The position numbers were made by a program, and so were the translations under genes. Shown here piece after piece: positions 53,753 through 64,000 of a stretch of DNA of 64,000 nt. The DNA lies in assembly GCA_954871525.1 (NCBI GenBank), contig OX940868.1, positions 27,027,056-27,091,055 of the forward strand, read 5' to 3'. Positions within the stretch are counted from its first letter, which is position 1, and each line of letters begins with the position of its first letter. The notes under the pieces are model-generated. The model made no database searches. It saw only the letters and a program-made list of their open reading frames with translations, and was not told the origin of the DNA. Source of the DNA: Parietaria judaica. Its lineage: Eukaryota; Streptophyta; Magnoliopsida; Rosales; Urticaceae.

Positions 53753-55199
53753 TCTTTTTATTATGTTTATTTATACAATTTTTTCAATATAAATTTTAAA
53801 ACTTCTTAGAGTTTATTCTTGATTAGTTTAAAACAAAGAGTTACTCTAATAATGTAATTGAATCCGATTATTGATTGACTGAATAAACTACTGATATCAA
53901 TTCTTGTGATCTTGGGAGTTATAATTAAAGAGTTTATTCTTAATGTCTTAATCAAGACATTGAACTAGATCATTGACACTTTGATGTTCGACCTAAAAAT
54001 TGTGTGAACTCTTGAAATTTCAAAATCACAAACGGAGGGTACTTTTGTAATTATACCTTAAGGATTAAGTGAAAACATAATTTCTTGCAACACTTGCCAA
54101 TGGGCTAGATCGTAAATGATGGATCAAATAGACTTGCCAGTTGGTGTAATATTACTTCGTTCTAACTACATAATTTAATAATACGGAATATGTGTTATAA
54201 GCTATAACAATGCGAGGACCATAATATCACATCATGATTTTATTCTTTGAAGTGTGAATGAATAAACCAAACTTTGATATCCAATAAATTATAAGTAGTA
54301 TACACTCTCAATCAAATTTGTGACATGTTATGAAGTTATACCTTTTTTTTCTCTTGTTCACAGATATAATTAAAAGGTAAAATAATAATTTTACAATCTT
54401 TTTAGCAAGTAATAATAAATAGAGTAGTATCCGTAGACTGAGAAACAATACCGAAGGTGGTGATTGGGTATGTCCGTTGGTCCAATCCTCCGCTTCCACT
54501 CTAAAAAAATCCATATAATTTTTTATCTCACCAAAAAAATACTTTTATCTTCTTTTCTTTTTGTATTAGTACGGTATTAAGTTGACAACTATACAATCCC
54601 TACAAATAAGCAACGTATAATCCCACTAGTGCACCACAACATATTCAAGTGCTAATTATAGAGCCGGTAGCTTAACTTTAGCTCAAGCCCAATAGAACCG
54701 AATGATCACTCGTGACTAATTCAATAAACAAAAAGAACTCTAATATGCTCTAAAAATAAAGGATAGTCACGGCCAAAATACTTAACTTTTAACAAATTGA
54801 GGCAATAGGTGGTTAAAATTGAAAATAAAAATAGTAAAAAAGATACCTAAAGTCAACAATTGTTAGGTGATACATTTCTTTGTTTATTAACTTATTTTAC
54901 GGGTATTGATCAAGTTTTCGACATCATCCATCCAGATATCTAGTATCTTCTCTCATTAAAAAAAAATATAAATATAAGTGGATGAAAATATGTTACCCCT
55001 CAAATTTGTTGACTAAGTACTTTTATCCCTATTTTTCATTACGAGCCCTTATCGTGCCTCAAATCAGTTGATTTTTCAGTACTTTTACCGTAATTATATT
55101 TGTCATGACTCGTGATATATAACAACCGATACGGCTCTCTCCACGAGACACACATCACTTTGAGATTCAAAGCCACCTTTCACCTCTCTATATGATAAT
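53753..55199. other. Intergenic spacer upstream of the TauE/SafE gene
   Basis: AT-rich with no gene recognised. At 54775-55090 a probable repeat has opposed ends (CGGCCAAAATACTTAACTT and AGTACTTTTACCGTAATTA). The immediate 5' region of the transporter gene (55100-55199) contains no clear TATA box. Confidence 0.5.
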
Positions 55200-57402
55200 A
55201 TGAATAAAACACACTTGCTTCTATTCTTCATCGTTCTCGTGAGCTCCGATGATTCCAATGCCAAACCAACACAACCCACTCCGGTGACCGTCAACGTCGA
55301 AATGCAGCCCAGCATCGGCCTCTCAGCGCCTATCGCGGTTGCAGCCTCGCTGTGCTTCTTTGCAGCGTCGATATCGAGCGCGGGCGGCGTCGGCGGAGGC
55401 GGCCTCTTCGTGCCCATTCTGACGATCGCGGCGCGGCTAGACCTCAAGACGGCGTCGAGCCTCTCGGCGTTCATGGTCACGGGCGCTTCGCTGGCCAACG
55501 TGATGTGCAACTTGGCGAGGCTGGGCGGCAACGGCAACGGCAAGACGCTGATCGACTTCGACATCGCGCTGCTGTCGCAGCCGTCGCTGCTGCTCGGCGT
55601 GAGCGTCGGGGTGATCTGCAACGTGGTGTTCCCCGAGTGGCTCGTCACGGCGCTCTTCGCCGTGTTCCTGGCGTGGTCGACGTTGAAGACGTGCCGGAAC
55701 GGCGTCGTTTGCTGGGGAAAGGAGAGCCGCGAAGCGAGGATGAGAAGAGGTTGCGAGGAGGAGCTGCTCCTCTTGGAAAAATGTGAATTATCGAGAGGGA
55801 TTCCGTGGGTGAAGCTTGGAGTGTTGGTTTTGGTTTGGTGCTCCTTCTGCTTTCTCTACCTTCTTAGAGGCAATCGATACGGAGAGGTCAGAAAATAACG
55901 CTTGCTCCTCTCTTTTGGTCCCGGTTTTGACCAGTTTCGGCTCGGGAACGGCATATAGGGCCGTGGCTTTCGAAAATCGGACAGGCCCGGTTTAAGTTTT
56001 CTAGCCCGGTTTTAGTATTTTTGTTATAATTTTAGGTTGTATATTAGTCTTGAATCATAAATTATTTGTAATTTAGAAGATGTTTGTTATTTAATTTAGA
56101 ATAATTGAATCTTTTTTTTTTTTTAACGTAGTTTGTTTGGGCCAAATTCTAGAGACTATAATTCTTATAGCTAGAAAACGGTTTGTGATGGAAGTTGGAA
56201 GTTGGAAGGCTAGTCTTAGGCAAGGTTTAGAGGCCATTTACCGCAAACCGCCCGATCAATATACCGAAGAGTACGATTTTTAAAAAATGTAGCTGGCTAT
56301 GCCGGATTTAATTCTACGGGTATACTTCGAACCCGATAGACAATAGTGTACCGATGGGATTTTTGTGAGAACAAAAATTAACACCAAAAAATGATTTGCA
56401 GGGAATCAGACAAGTAGAGGCTTGTGGAGTTGCTTATTGGTTACTATCTGCATTCCAAATCCCACTTGCCATCACATACACTGCCTGGATTTTGTACCGG
56501 AAAGATGGCTCTCCAGTTGACAAGGTACTCGTGATGATTCTTGAAAATATACATTCAATTTCTCTTTCTAAATGCTGTGTGAAACTGTGATTGAAGGACG
56601 AGGGAGAAGAAGAGTTGGGTCGAGTTGGGAAGTCGAACAAGTTGATGTTCCCGGTGATGGCACTCTTAGCAGGCGCGTTGGGTGGTGTATTTGGGATCGG
56701 AGGTGGAATGCTGATAAGCCCTCTCCTTCTACACGTTGGCGTAGTGCCTGAGGTACCTCCGACAATTCTGTATCGGTGATAATCCTCTTTCATTTCTCTT
56801 TGACGGTGTAGTTCGCGCCCTGAACGCTGTTTTGGTGCACTTTGCCCCTCTGCATCTCAATTATGTGTTGAATTTTGCAGATATTAAAAAAAAAAGGACA
56901 ATTCCGCAGCAAAATAAAAATCCAGCTGATAAAGTGTAATGATGAAAGTTTAGAGGGCAAAATGTAATTAGAAGTTTGAAACGTTTAAACTTTAAAGGAT
57001 AAATTGTATCATAGTGAGTATGATGAGACAAGTTTTAGAAACTAATAATGGAACATAATTATACAATTGCCTAAACATGGCTAAGTCGTACAGGTGACAG
57101 CGGCGACGTGCTCTTTCATGGTGTTCTTCTCGGCAACCATGTCGGCGATTCAGTACTTGCTGCTGGGCATGGCACACACCCACCTGGCCCTGCTCTTCGC
57201 CGGAATCTGCTTCGTCGCCTCGCTTCTAGGGATGATCGTCGTTCAGAAGGCTGTGCACGACTATGGCAGGGCTTCTCTCATCGTGTTCTCAGTGGGCCTC
57301 GTCATGGCTCTCAGCACGGTGCTAATGACTACCTACGGGGCTCTCAATGTGTGGCGGGCTTACACGTCCGGCGAGTACATGGGATTTAAATTACCCTGTT
57401 AG
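55200..57402 (+). CDS. Sulfite exporter TauE/SafE family membrane protein
   Basis: Four exons: 55200-55886, 56402-56524, 56597-56752, 57094-57402; 424 aa, GT-AG throughout. An N-terminal signal-like segment is followed by TM helices in two halves. Each half starts with the family's Gly-rich motif: SSAGGVGGGGLFVPILTI (about 60-77) and GVFGIGGGMLISPLLL (about 300-315). Other matching blocks are KTASSLSAFMVTGASLANV in half 1 and VTAATCSFMVFFSATMSAI in half 2, with a hydrophilic central loop (EEELLLLEKCELSRG). TauE/SafE proteins are multi-pass permeases; bacterial members export sulfite or organosulfonates, but the plant substrate is not established. Exon 1 is markedly GC-rich. Intron 1 contains repeat-derived GGCCCGGTTT sequence. 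Gene looks intact. Next gene, the bHLH, is convergent. Confidence 0.93.
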
Positions 57403-58326
57403 AAACTATGGCCTCTTTACCAAGCCCACTTCTTGTGTTCTTCCCAAAGAGGCAATCAAATCTTAAATTTTGGCTGCTCTTCTTACTAACAATAATGATC
57501 CCTAGTAATCATTGCGAAGCAACCAAAATGTGCATTAGAAATTAGGGTTGGAAAAAAAAAAACGGAAGCCCGATTTTCAAAATCCGCAATCATGAATATA
57601 GATTTTAGAGCAATCGGTTTTATTTTATACTAAAACTGGATTGAACTGGATTCCAAGTACGGATAACTAAATAAAATTTGATGGGTGTTCCGAGTTCGAG
57701 GTTAGTAACAAGAGACATGTCAAGCAGGCTGTGAGTTTTCCGAAAAGTAGGCTTGCGGGTCAAGGTACGGGATAGAAACTGTATCACCCAACTCAGAGAA
57801 TCCGACAGTGACACCTAACCTAAACCCTATTGGTCGACTTATAGGTCCGAAGTTGTGCCATCGGGCTTGACCAAAATGTGGTCGGGGCCTGAGCATACAT
57901 GACATAAGTGAGCACACATCAAATAAACCGATTCAAAATAATTCCTATAAAATTCACAACACATTTAATTCTTCATAATATCAAAACTATATGCATAAAT
58001 TTACTCTACATTTGACTACCTAATACCATTATAATCATAAATCCACCACCAAGTAAAGAACATATTGACAGAATAATAGTTTATAATTTAGAGAGAAAAC
58101 AATACAAAAAAAATTACCGGTTGGATTCCGCTTTCCTTAGGATCTAATATTGCATTACTATTTCAGACAACGCCCCTCGCTATAGAAGAAAAACTACCAA
58201 AATTGGTAAACACAATTTACCAAAATTGTCGACGATGAACAAAGTTAAACCCTTCGCCGTCCACCTTGAGCTAGTGTGTGAGAAACTGTCCTCATTTCCT
58301 CTGCAGAAAATATATGCAGAGCCGAG
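57403..58326. other. Intergenic region between convergent genes
   Basis: Presumed 3' UTRs at the edges. The middle (57540-57900) has hAT-like repeat traits (GGGTTGGAAAAA, AAACTGGATTGAACTGGATT). No gene. Confidence 0.5.
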
Positions 58327-59350
58327 TTATGCAACGGGCGGACGAAGAGCGTGGTCCTGTGAAGTGTCCACAGAGGCTGGAGGCATGAACTGCCACATTG
58401 AGATTCCCGGGTATCCCACAAACGGGACAAGCTTCCCGCCATTAACATGGCCATTGCCGGGAAAAGGAGCAGCCATTGGAGGAGGGTGAATGAAACTCGG
58501 TTGCGTGTTCATCGCCTTCACTTGTCTTTCGAGAACGTCTTTCTCCGCCTTTAGCCTCTGCTTCTCTTCTCGGAGCTCGTTCTTCTCAGTCTACAAAAAA
58601 GAGAGAAAATTCAAAAAATTCAACTAACATTTGAACAAAATATAGCTTCTTAAAATGAACGCGGATAAAGGCCTAGACGAAGACCTTGAGTTCGCTTATC
58701 TTCTGCAAATTGTGATTCGAATCCTTCAGCTTCTCGGCCTCGCTCCGCAGCTGAGTCACCATTCGAACCGCATCGCCCAAGATCGCTCCCTTGTCCGTCT
58801 TGGGAGGCCTTTCCGGGTCCAAAATCGCCCCCAATTCCACAAACCTTCAAGACATTTCAAAAGTCAAATCACGAGAACAAAACCCAAAAATCGAAAAACG
58901 AGACCAGAGAGAGAGCTAGAATTGTACCTGTCGTTCAGCTTATCCCTTCTTATCTTCTCTCTACACGCCTTCGAATCAGACGTCTTGCCCGATTCCGGCC
59001 TGACCCTATTAAACAACTCCGGTAAGTCTCTTCAGCTGAAAAACACGGCGACACCGTAAAGAAATCGCGACGGAGAACGAGATGTTACCGTTTCCGAGAG
59101 CCTGCCTCCTTGAATCCTTCAGAAGGGGCATGAGAATCATCAAACTCCACACTAAAGAGACCAAAAAAAAAACCCAGATAAGCTCTTGTGAATATCAACA
59201 AGTTGAAAGAATTCAAACCCAAGATTGGTATGCTCTGAAGAACCTGAGAGCGCGAGAAGACCAGGAGAAATTGGGATTGTCGAGAGGCGGAAGATCGTCT
59301 ATCAAGCTGTAATCGAAGACCCAGTTGTTGGGATTCTCTGGCGAGCCCAT
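58327..59350 (-). CDS. ILR3: bHLH transcription factor, clade IVc (ILR3/bHLH105-like)
   Basis: Five exons: 59244-59350, 59089-59151, 58928-59005, 58685-58844, 58327-58590; 223 aa. N-terminus MGSPENPNNWVFDYSLIDDL is the IVc signature. The basic region and helix 1 are KACREKIRRDKLNDRFVELG, then a loop with PPKTDKGAILGDAVRMVTQL, a leucine-zipper-like helix (LRSEAEKLKDSN, EKNELREEKQRLKAEKDVLE), and the conserved C-terminus MWQFMPPASVDTSQDHALRP ending PVA. Family knowledge: bHLH34/104/105/115 dimerise, activate Ib bHLH iron-uptake regulators and are controlled by the BRUTUS ubiquitin ligase, which contacts the conserved C-terminal region. Here both the DNA-binding Glu of the basic region and that C-terminus are intact. 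ILR3 is closest by the PPASVDTSQDH tail; bHLH115 or 104 remain possible. The start chosen is the only ATG before the IVc signature. Confidence 0.94.
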
Positions 59351-60204
59351 TCCGAGGTGGGTGTTGGTGGGAAGAGAAGGACGATGAAGATGATGATAAT
59401 ATCAGAAGGGAATATTAGTGAGAGAGGAAAGGAGTGAACTTGATTGGTTTGGAGGATATGAATGAATAAATGGAAAGGGAATTTGGGATTGGGAGACTCT
59501 CAAATTGTTCTACTTCTACCTCCTCCACAGGTAGTGTGCCTCCCTCAAGAATCATTTAGCACCATCTTTTTCAGATAAAAGGTATTATATTCTTATTTAT
59601 TTGAGATAATGCTCTTTTTAATTACCGTATACACAATATAACTTCGTTAAATTAATACTGATAAAAAAATTATGATTAAATATTATTTTTTTACAATCTC
59701 CACTCTAACTATTATGACTGAATTTTATCTCGATAAATTAATAACCTCGGTAATATAATAATATTATATGGTCTCGAGACTATTAATTTATAGAAATTAT
59801 TAAAGTTCATAACTACATCACTACTCAATATTTTAATTTTATAGCAGTATGAATCTGAAGTTTTTGTATGCATGATTGAAGTTTTCTTTTAAATTTTATG
59901 TATTGTTAATTTATTTAACAGAATTTTAAATATTTCATTGAGTCTTCTGACATGTATCATTTTCAACAAGCGTTTAAAATAATGAATATTATAGTATTAT
60001 TCTTTTAACATTAATTGTAATATTTTCTCTTGGATTTTGATCGATCTATCAGTTTTATGGATCATTGTCACTCTTTTGTCGTTAATCGTAATGTATACAA
60101 AATCATGTTTAAATAATTTATTCCCTTTTACTTTCTTTGAAAAAACACTCACCTAAGTCACCTTCGATAACAAATAGCCTCTCCAAGCAAACCTCACCGG
60201 ACGT
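59351..60204. other. bHLH promoter/5' UTR and spacer
   Basis: The bHLH 5' leader (59351-59460) is CT-rich on the coding strand. The remainder (59500-60204) is AT-rich with no gene recognised. Confidence 0.5.
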
Positions 60205-60565
60205 AAATACTTGTCACTTTTACACACGTAAATTTGACCAATATTTACATATTTAAATTTGACTAATAGTGTCACATATAGTTACACTAGATATATCTAA
60301 TAATGCAAGAGTATATTATAATTTCAGTCAATAATACCATTTCCGTACCAAAAGGAAAAACAAATAGCACACCGAAATTCAATCTATATATTCAAACCTT
60401 GAGTTATCTTGACTGTTCAAGAAATTTTGACTTCAACCTCTGCACGATGTGAAAATTGCATGTACACATGTAATCTTGACGGATAATATCAATTACTTTT
60501 ACACTACAAATATATCCTGCAACTCGAATACTTATAATTTTGTCCAATAATGCAAATTGGCATAT
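60205..60565 (+). repeat. Two diverged SINE-related copies
   Basis: 60205-60350 shares AATAGTGTCACAT, TTACACTAGATATATCTAAT and AATGCAAGAGTATATTATAA with the SINE at 28821-29031 (AATAGTGTCACATG, TTACACTAAATATATCTAGT, AATGCGAGATGCATTGTAA). 60420-60565 is a second, weaker copy (CTTGACGGATAATATCAATT, TTTACACTACAAATATATCC). Old insertions without visible target duplications. Confidence 0.6.
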
Positions 60566-60766
60566 CCTTCTCTGTTATCCCCAATTGGACCAAATCCTTA
60601 CAGAGCTTCAACGTCAAACTTGCTTTTATTCTTGTTAATAAAATAAAAAGTTTGCGCAAACGAATAATAGTTCAACACTTCAACATCACAACCACTTGCT
60701 CCTATTTAACTTTTTTTTCTTTCTTTTTTGGGCTAAAAAAAACTAGCTATTTACACAAGGACCCAA

Positions 60767-61602
60767 CTAGGCATCGGATTGTACAAAACTATGAATCCTT
60801 TTCCTTATCTCCTCTGGATTTGCACCCACAAACTTGTCGACCCAACACCAACACCCGTTTTTCATCAGCATAAAAGTGGGCATCGCTGTTATCTCCATTT
60901 TGCTCGCCACCTCCTGAATACAAAAATGAACAAATCACATCAACTTCTTCAAGATCTGTAAGGAGCCAAATCATTCACTTTCACAGATTGATATGGTTGT
61001 ATAACTAAAACTGTGTTTCGACATGTTCATACAACTATTTAACCAGCTCTAGCAGCCTGTGTGGAACATCATAGCCAATATTTTTTTGAATTATGTGCAT
61101 GAATAATCTGAGATTTGGGTTCTTCAAGGGATCGGTCTAGTGGTTTTTGCACAACCCAGCAAGCTGTTAAGTGATATCTTCAAAAGGGTCAATTCTTATG
61201 GTTCAAAAGAATTTCCAAAGCATGATCAATAACATTGAATTAGACCAATCGGAAAAGAACGAGGGTTCAAAATCTGACCTTTAGGTCGTCAACATCCACG
61301 ACGAGAAAGAGGGCGTTTGGGCAGGTTGAGGCAAGCTCATCGAAGATTGGGTTCATAGCCACAGAGGGCATGCACCATGAAGCCGTGAAGTGCACGATAA
61401 CCTGCAAAACGAAACCCCGGAATCTCAATTCGAATATTGGAGTTAGGGGTCGGATTCTCTCTCTCGGTCGGAACAAAGAGAGAAAGGAACTGACTGGAGA
61501 GGTTCGATGATTGGCGTGGTTGAGATGGGAGTCCCAAGACTCCAAGGAGGCGACGGTCACCACTCCGGGCTTGCTCTGCTCTTGCTCTTGCTCAACTTCC
61601 AT
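60767..61602 (-). CDS. CXXS1: Thioredoxin-like protein CXXS1 type
   Basis: Three exons: 61495-61602, 61279-61401, 60767-60913; 125 aa. Thioredoxin fold: VIVHFTASWCMPSVAMNPIF with the monocysteinic active site WCMPS (Cys-x-x-Ser), FLVVDVDDLKEVASKMEI, the cis-Pro loop TAMPTFMLMKNG, and VGANPEEIRKRIHSF at the end. CXXS proteins lack the resolving cysteine, so they cannot reduce disulfides as classical thioredoxins do and act as isomerase-like or mixed-disulfide proteins in the cytosol. Length and intron number match the plant family. One oddity: between KNG and VDKFVGA lies CWCW, adding two cysteines on the strand that usually reads DGNA. Exon 1 has an acidic Glu/Gln repeat (EVEQEQEQ). Intact and probably expressed. 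Confidence 0.93.
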
Positions 61603-62700
61603 GTCTATCTGTTTCAGCTTTTCACAAAGAAAGAAATGGATAAAATTAATATATCCGAAATGCTTTCGGCTTTCAGGGTTGTTGGGCCGGGCCCAATCAA
61701 GTCAAGGTGGATTGGTTTGGTACAACTTATTTAGTTATATTTTTATTTTTAAAATAAATTAAATTATTTTTTATGTGTTTGTCAAAATGTTCTTATAGAA
61801 AATATAAAGACGATTTTAGATTTTTGTATACGAACAGCGAAAGCTAGGATCCGTAGCTTTTTTTTTTTTTATAACAAAATTATTTTTTTAATCTATGTTA
61901 GTCTTTTTACCCTAAATTTATCTATTTTACCAAACGTTAAATCAAATTTTGTTACCAACAACCACTGTTTTATAAATAATTTACCAAACACTTATCAGGT
62001 TTTTTTTTCTTCAGAAATTGAAAATAAATAAAAAAAATCAAAAACAAAGCTATACCAAACAGTGCCATGATCTTTGCAAATTTAAGTGAAGTTTTATAAT
62101 CGGTATATTATATGTTTTAAATATTTTTCAACCATCCGACCCATATTTTAATTTTTTTTATACCTCTTCATTAATACACTTAAACTATGATTTATACCTT
62201 TTGATTTAATGATTCACATCAGAGGGGTGAAATTACTGTTTTACTCTTCTCGATGTGAAATTACTAATATGAGGGGGAGCTATACGTAATTGTACTTTTT
62301 ACCCTTTATACGATTTTTATTCCTCTTGGTTTTTTCTAGTAAAGTTTTTAATGAGACGTTATAAACACGTAAATATTGTATTGAGCTTTACGAAGGAGAG
62401 CGTTATTAATAATGAAAAGTTCATCAACATTAAAATAAATTTGTAATACTTAATTATTTCATTATATTCACCCCGAGAATTTTCCTACACATACATCCTA
62501 AGAGGATAAATACATGATTCACCCTCAACCTCACGTTTTCACTCTCTCTTTTCTCTATTCACTTCATCCTTTCTTCAATATTCAACATTACCATATCAAT
62601 ATCAATATCCATATTTCATTGCATATCAAATCTTCATATATCTAATACTATTATCATAGATTTCTTACTACACTTTATTAATGAATGGTTTATTAATGAA
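61603..62700. other. Upstream spacer of CXXS1
   Basis: AT-rich, with GGGCCGGGCCC at about 61684-61693 and poly-T near 61858-61870. No gene or well-bounded repeat recognised. Confidence 0.5.
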
Positions 62701-62709
62701 GAAAAACCA

Positions 62710-64000
62710 TGAAATTCCAAAAAAACACCTAAGGTTTAAACAAATTGCCTATACTCTCAAACAATTCATTTATACCCATTTTTTTTTAAAAAAAGACCAT
62801 ATTAACCCTGATTTTAATTATCTTTTATTTTTTATTTATTAATTATTTATTATATATTTTAATTTTAAATTTGTATTTTCCTAAAATTATGGTTGAATTC
62901 TTACACTATTTATCAGATTTTCATTTAATTTGTTACTTTGACCTAAAATTTCAAAAAATTCTCTCTTCTTTTTGTTTCTCACACTCTCTCTATTAGACCC
63001 TCTACCACTCGTTCTCTCCTCCTCCAACCTCACTCCCTTGTTCTCTCTTCCTCCAACTTTCATCCTCCTCTCTCGCGCCTCCTTCTCCGTCGTGCCTCTC
63101 GTTCTCCTCCGTCGCTGCCTCGTTCCTCCGTCTCCCTATGTTGTTGTCGTCCTCCTCCTCCGTCGCGGCCTTGCTCCTCCGTCGCCGTCACCCTCCTTCG
63201 CGTTGGCTTCTCTCCTAAACCCAAAATATCGTAAGTCCAAAATTGTGTAAGTCCGAAATTTTGTTCGCCCAAAATCGTGCAATCATCGTCGTCTCTCGGT
63301 CGCCGGATAAAAAACGGAACAATTTTTGTAATTTTTTTTAACAAAACCTTTGAGTGGTAATATTGATTGGATGGGTAAATATATTTACATGATTTAGTTA
63401 CTCAATTTACACAATTTTGTAAATTGATTTACACTATTTTGGTTACGGACTTACACGATTTTGGTGAATTAATTTACACGTTTTGGAGCGGTTTTACATG
63501 ATTTTGCAGTGTTAATATTTTCATTAGGAATGCGTAAATGAAATTACAGAACTGGAGGAACCGAGGATCCCCGGTGAGGTAATAGAGGTCGGGGTTGGTC
63601 GGAGGCCGAGGGTGTGGAAGAGATCGTGACAGGTGTGAGGTCAATGAAAGGTTTAGGCCGCATCGGCGACGAACATCGGAGCAAGCCATCCATTACAATT
63701 TCGTGTTCGTACCATTAAAGTTTCATATTTGTAGTTACAATTTTGTATTTATAGTTATGGATTCGTATCCATAGTTACAAAATTAACTTTGTAAATAACT
63801 TACAAGCTTCGTATATATAATTACAGTTTTATTCTTATATTGAAATTTCGTAACTATATTTACAGTTTTATAACTACAAATTTATTAAAATATCGTAAAT
63901 TTATTTACTGTAAATATAAAATCGTAAATATAGTTACGTAAATACAATTACAGATTCGTAAAAATGTAGAGAAATAATTTGAAATTTTGTTTTTAAAATA
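62710..64000. mobile_element. Candidate gene-fragment-bearing transposon running off the window
   Basis: AT-rich leader (62710-62960, with AAATTCCAAAAAAACACCTA) is followed by a CT-rich, GC-richer block (62980-63300) and a second short GC-richer block (63540-63690), then tandem TAGTTACAAATTTCGTA-type repeats to the end. This is the same architecture as positions 1-1260. The open frames in the CT-rich block are low complexity. The minus-strand frame at about 63560-63690 (HPRPPTNPDLYYLTGDPRFL) looks more protein-like but is not recognised. No inverse terminal repeat is visible because the window ends. Confidence 0.35.

Noticed and set aside
55103..55648. Minus-strand 181-codon frame over the TauE/SafE first exon
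   Set aside because: Antisense shadow of a GC-rich exon.
62972..63250. Hydrophobic Leu/Pro/Val-rich frame that might look like a membrane protein
   Set aside because: CT-rich low-complexity DNA; no start context, no family match, opposite strand equally open.

Overview
The window is nuclear DNA from a flowering plant, most likely a eudicot. The genes carry GT-AG introns, the intergenic DNA is very AT-rich, and the families present are plant-specific: cysteine-rich receptor-like kinases (DUF26 RLKs, CRKs), a clade IVc bHLH factor and a CXXS-type thioredoxin. Species cannot be told from the sequence alone.

Layout. Positions 1-9530 are a Mutator-like (MULE) element whose left end lies outside the window. 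It carries a GC-rich chimera of captured gene pieces (a BAM-type LRR receptor kinase and an ankyrin-repeat protein) and was split by a non-autonomous Helitron at 1263-9424. Positions 9838-49436 hold six CRK loci. Five are on the minus strand: CRK-A (pseudogene by an in-frame stop), CRK-B, CRK-C and CRK-D (complete seven-exon genes of 684-685 aa), and CRK-E (its 5' and 3' parts separated by a LINE and a deletion). CRK-F is a three-exon, frameshifted fragment on the plus strand. B, C, D and E are recent tandem copies, and flanking DNA was duplicated with them. The spacers hold a SINE with a perfect 20-bp target duplication, a probable solo LTR, an LTR-element remnant, a truncated LINE tail, hAT-like and MULE-like MITEs, and AT microsatellites.

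Positions 49671-53092 contain Helitron material on the minus strand with two 5' ends and only one recognisable 3' end. A large inverted-repeat MITE lies at 53301-53752. The distal part holds three ordinary genes: a TauE/SafE-family membrane transporter (plus, 55200-57402), an ILR3-like bHLH of the iron-deficiency pathway (minus, 58327-59350) and a CXXS1-type atypical thioredoxin (minus, 60767-61602). The last 1.3 kb looks like another gene-fragment-bearing transposon running off the window.

The CRKs are predicted plasma-membrane receptors: signal peptide, two extracellular DUF26 domains, one TM helix, cytosolic Ser/Thr kinase. The cluster shows every stage of tandem birth and decay: intact copies, one intact copy with a changed VAVK motif (CRK-C), a point-mutation pseudogene, a transposon-broken gene and a fragment. 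I found no candidate for a wholly new molecular system. The most unusual structures are the MULE cargo with a 17-bp sequence at its junctions, the double-ended Helitron and the LINE/CRK-E rearrangement. All coordinates of exons were set by hand from splice consensus and reading-frame continuity.
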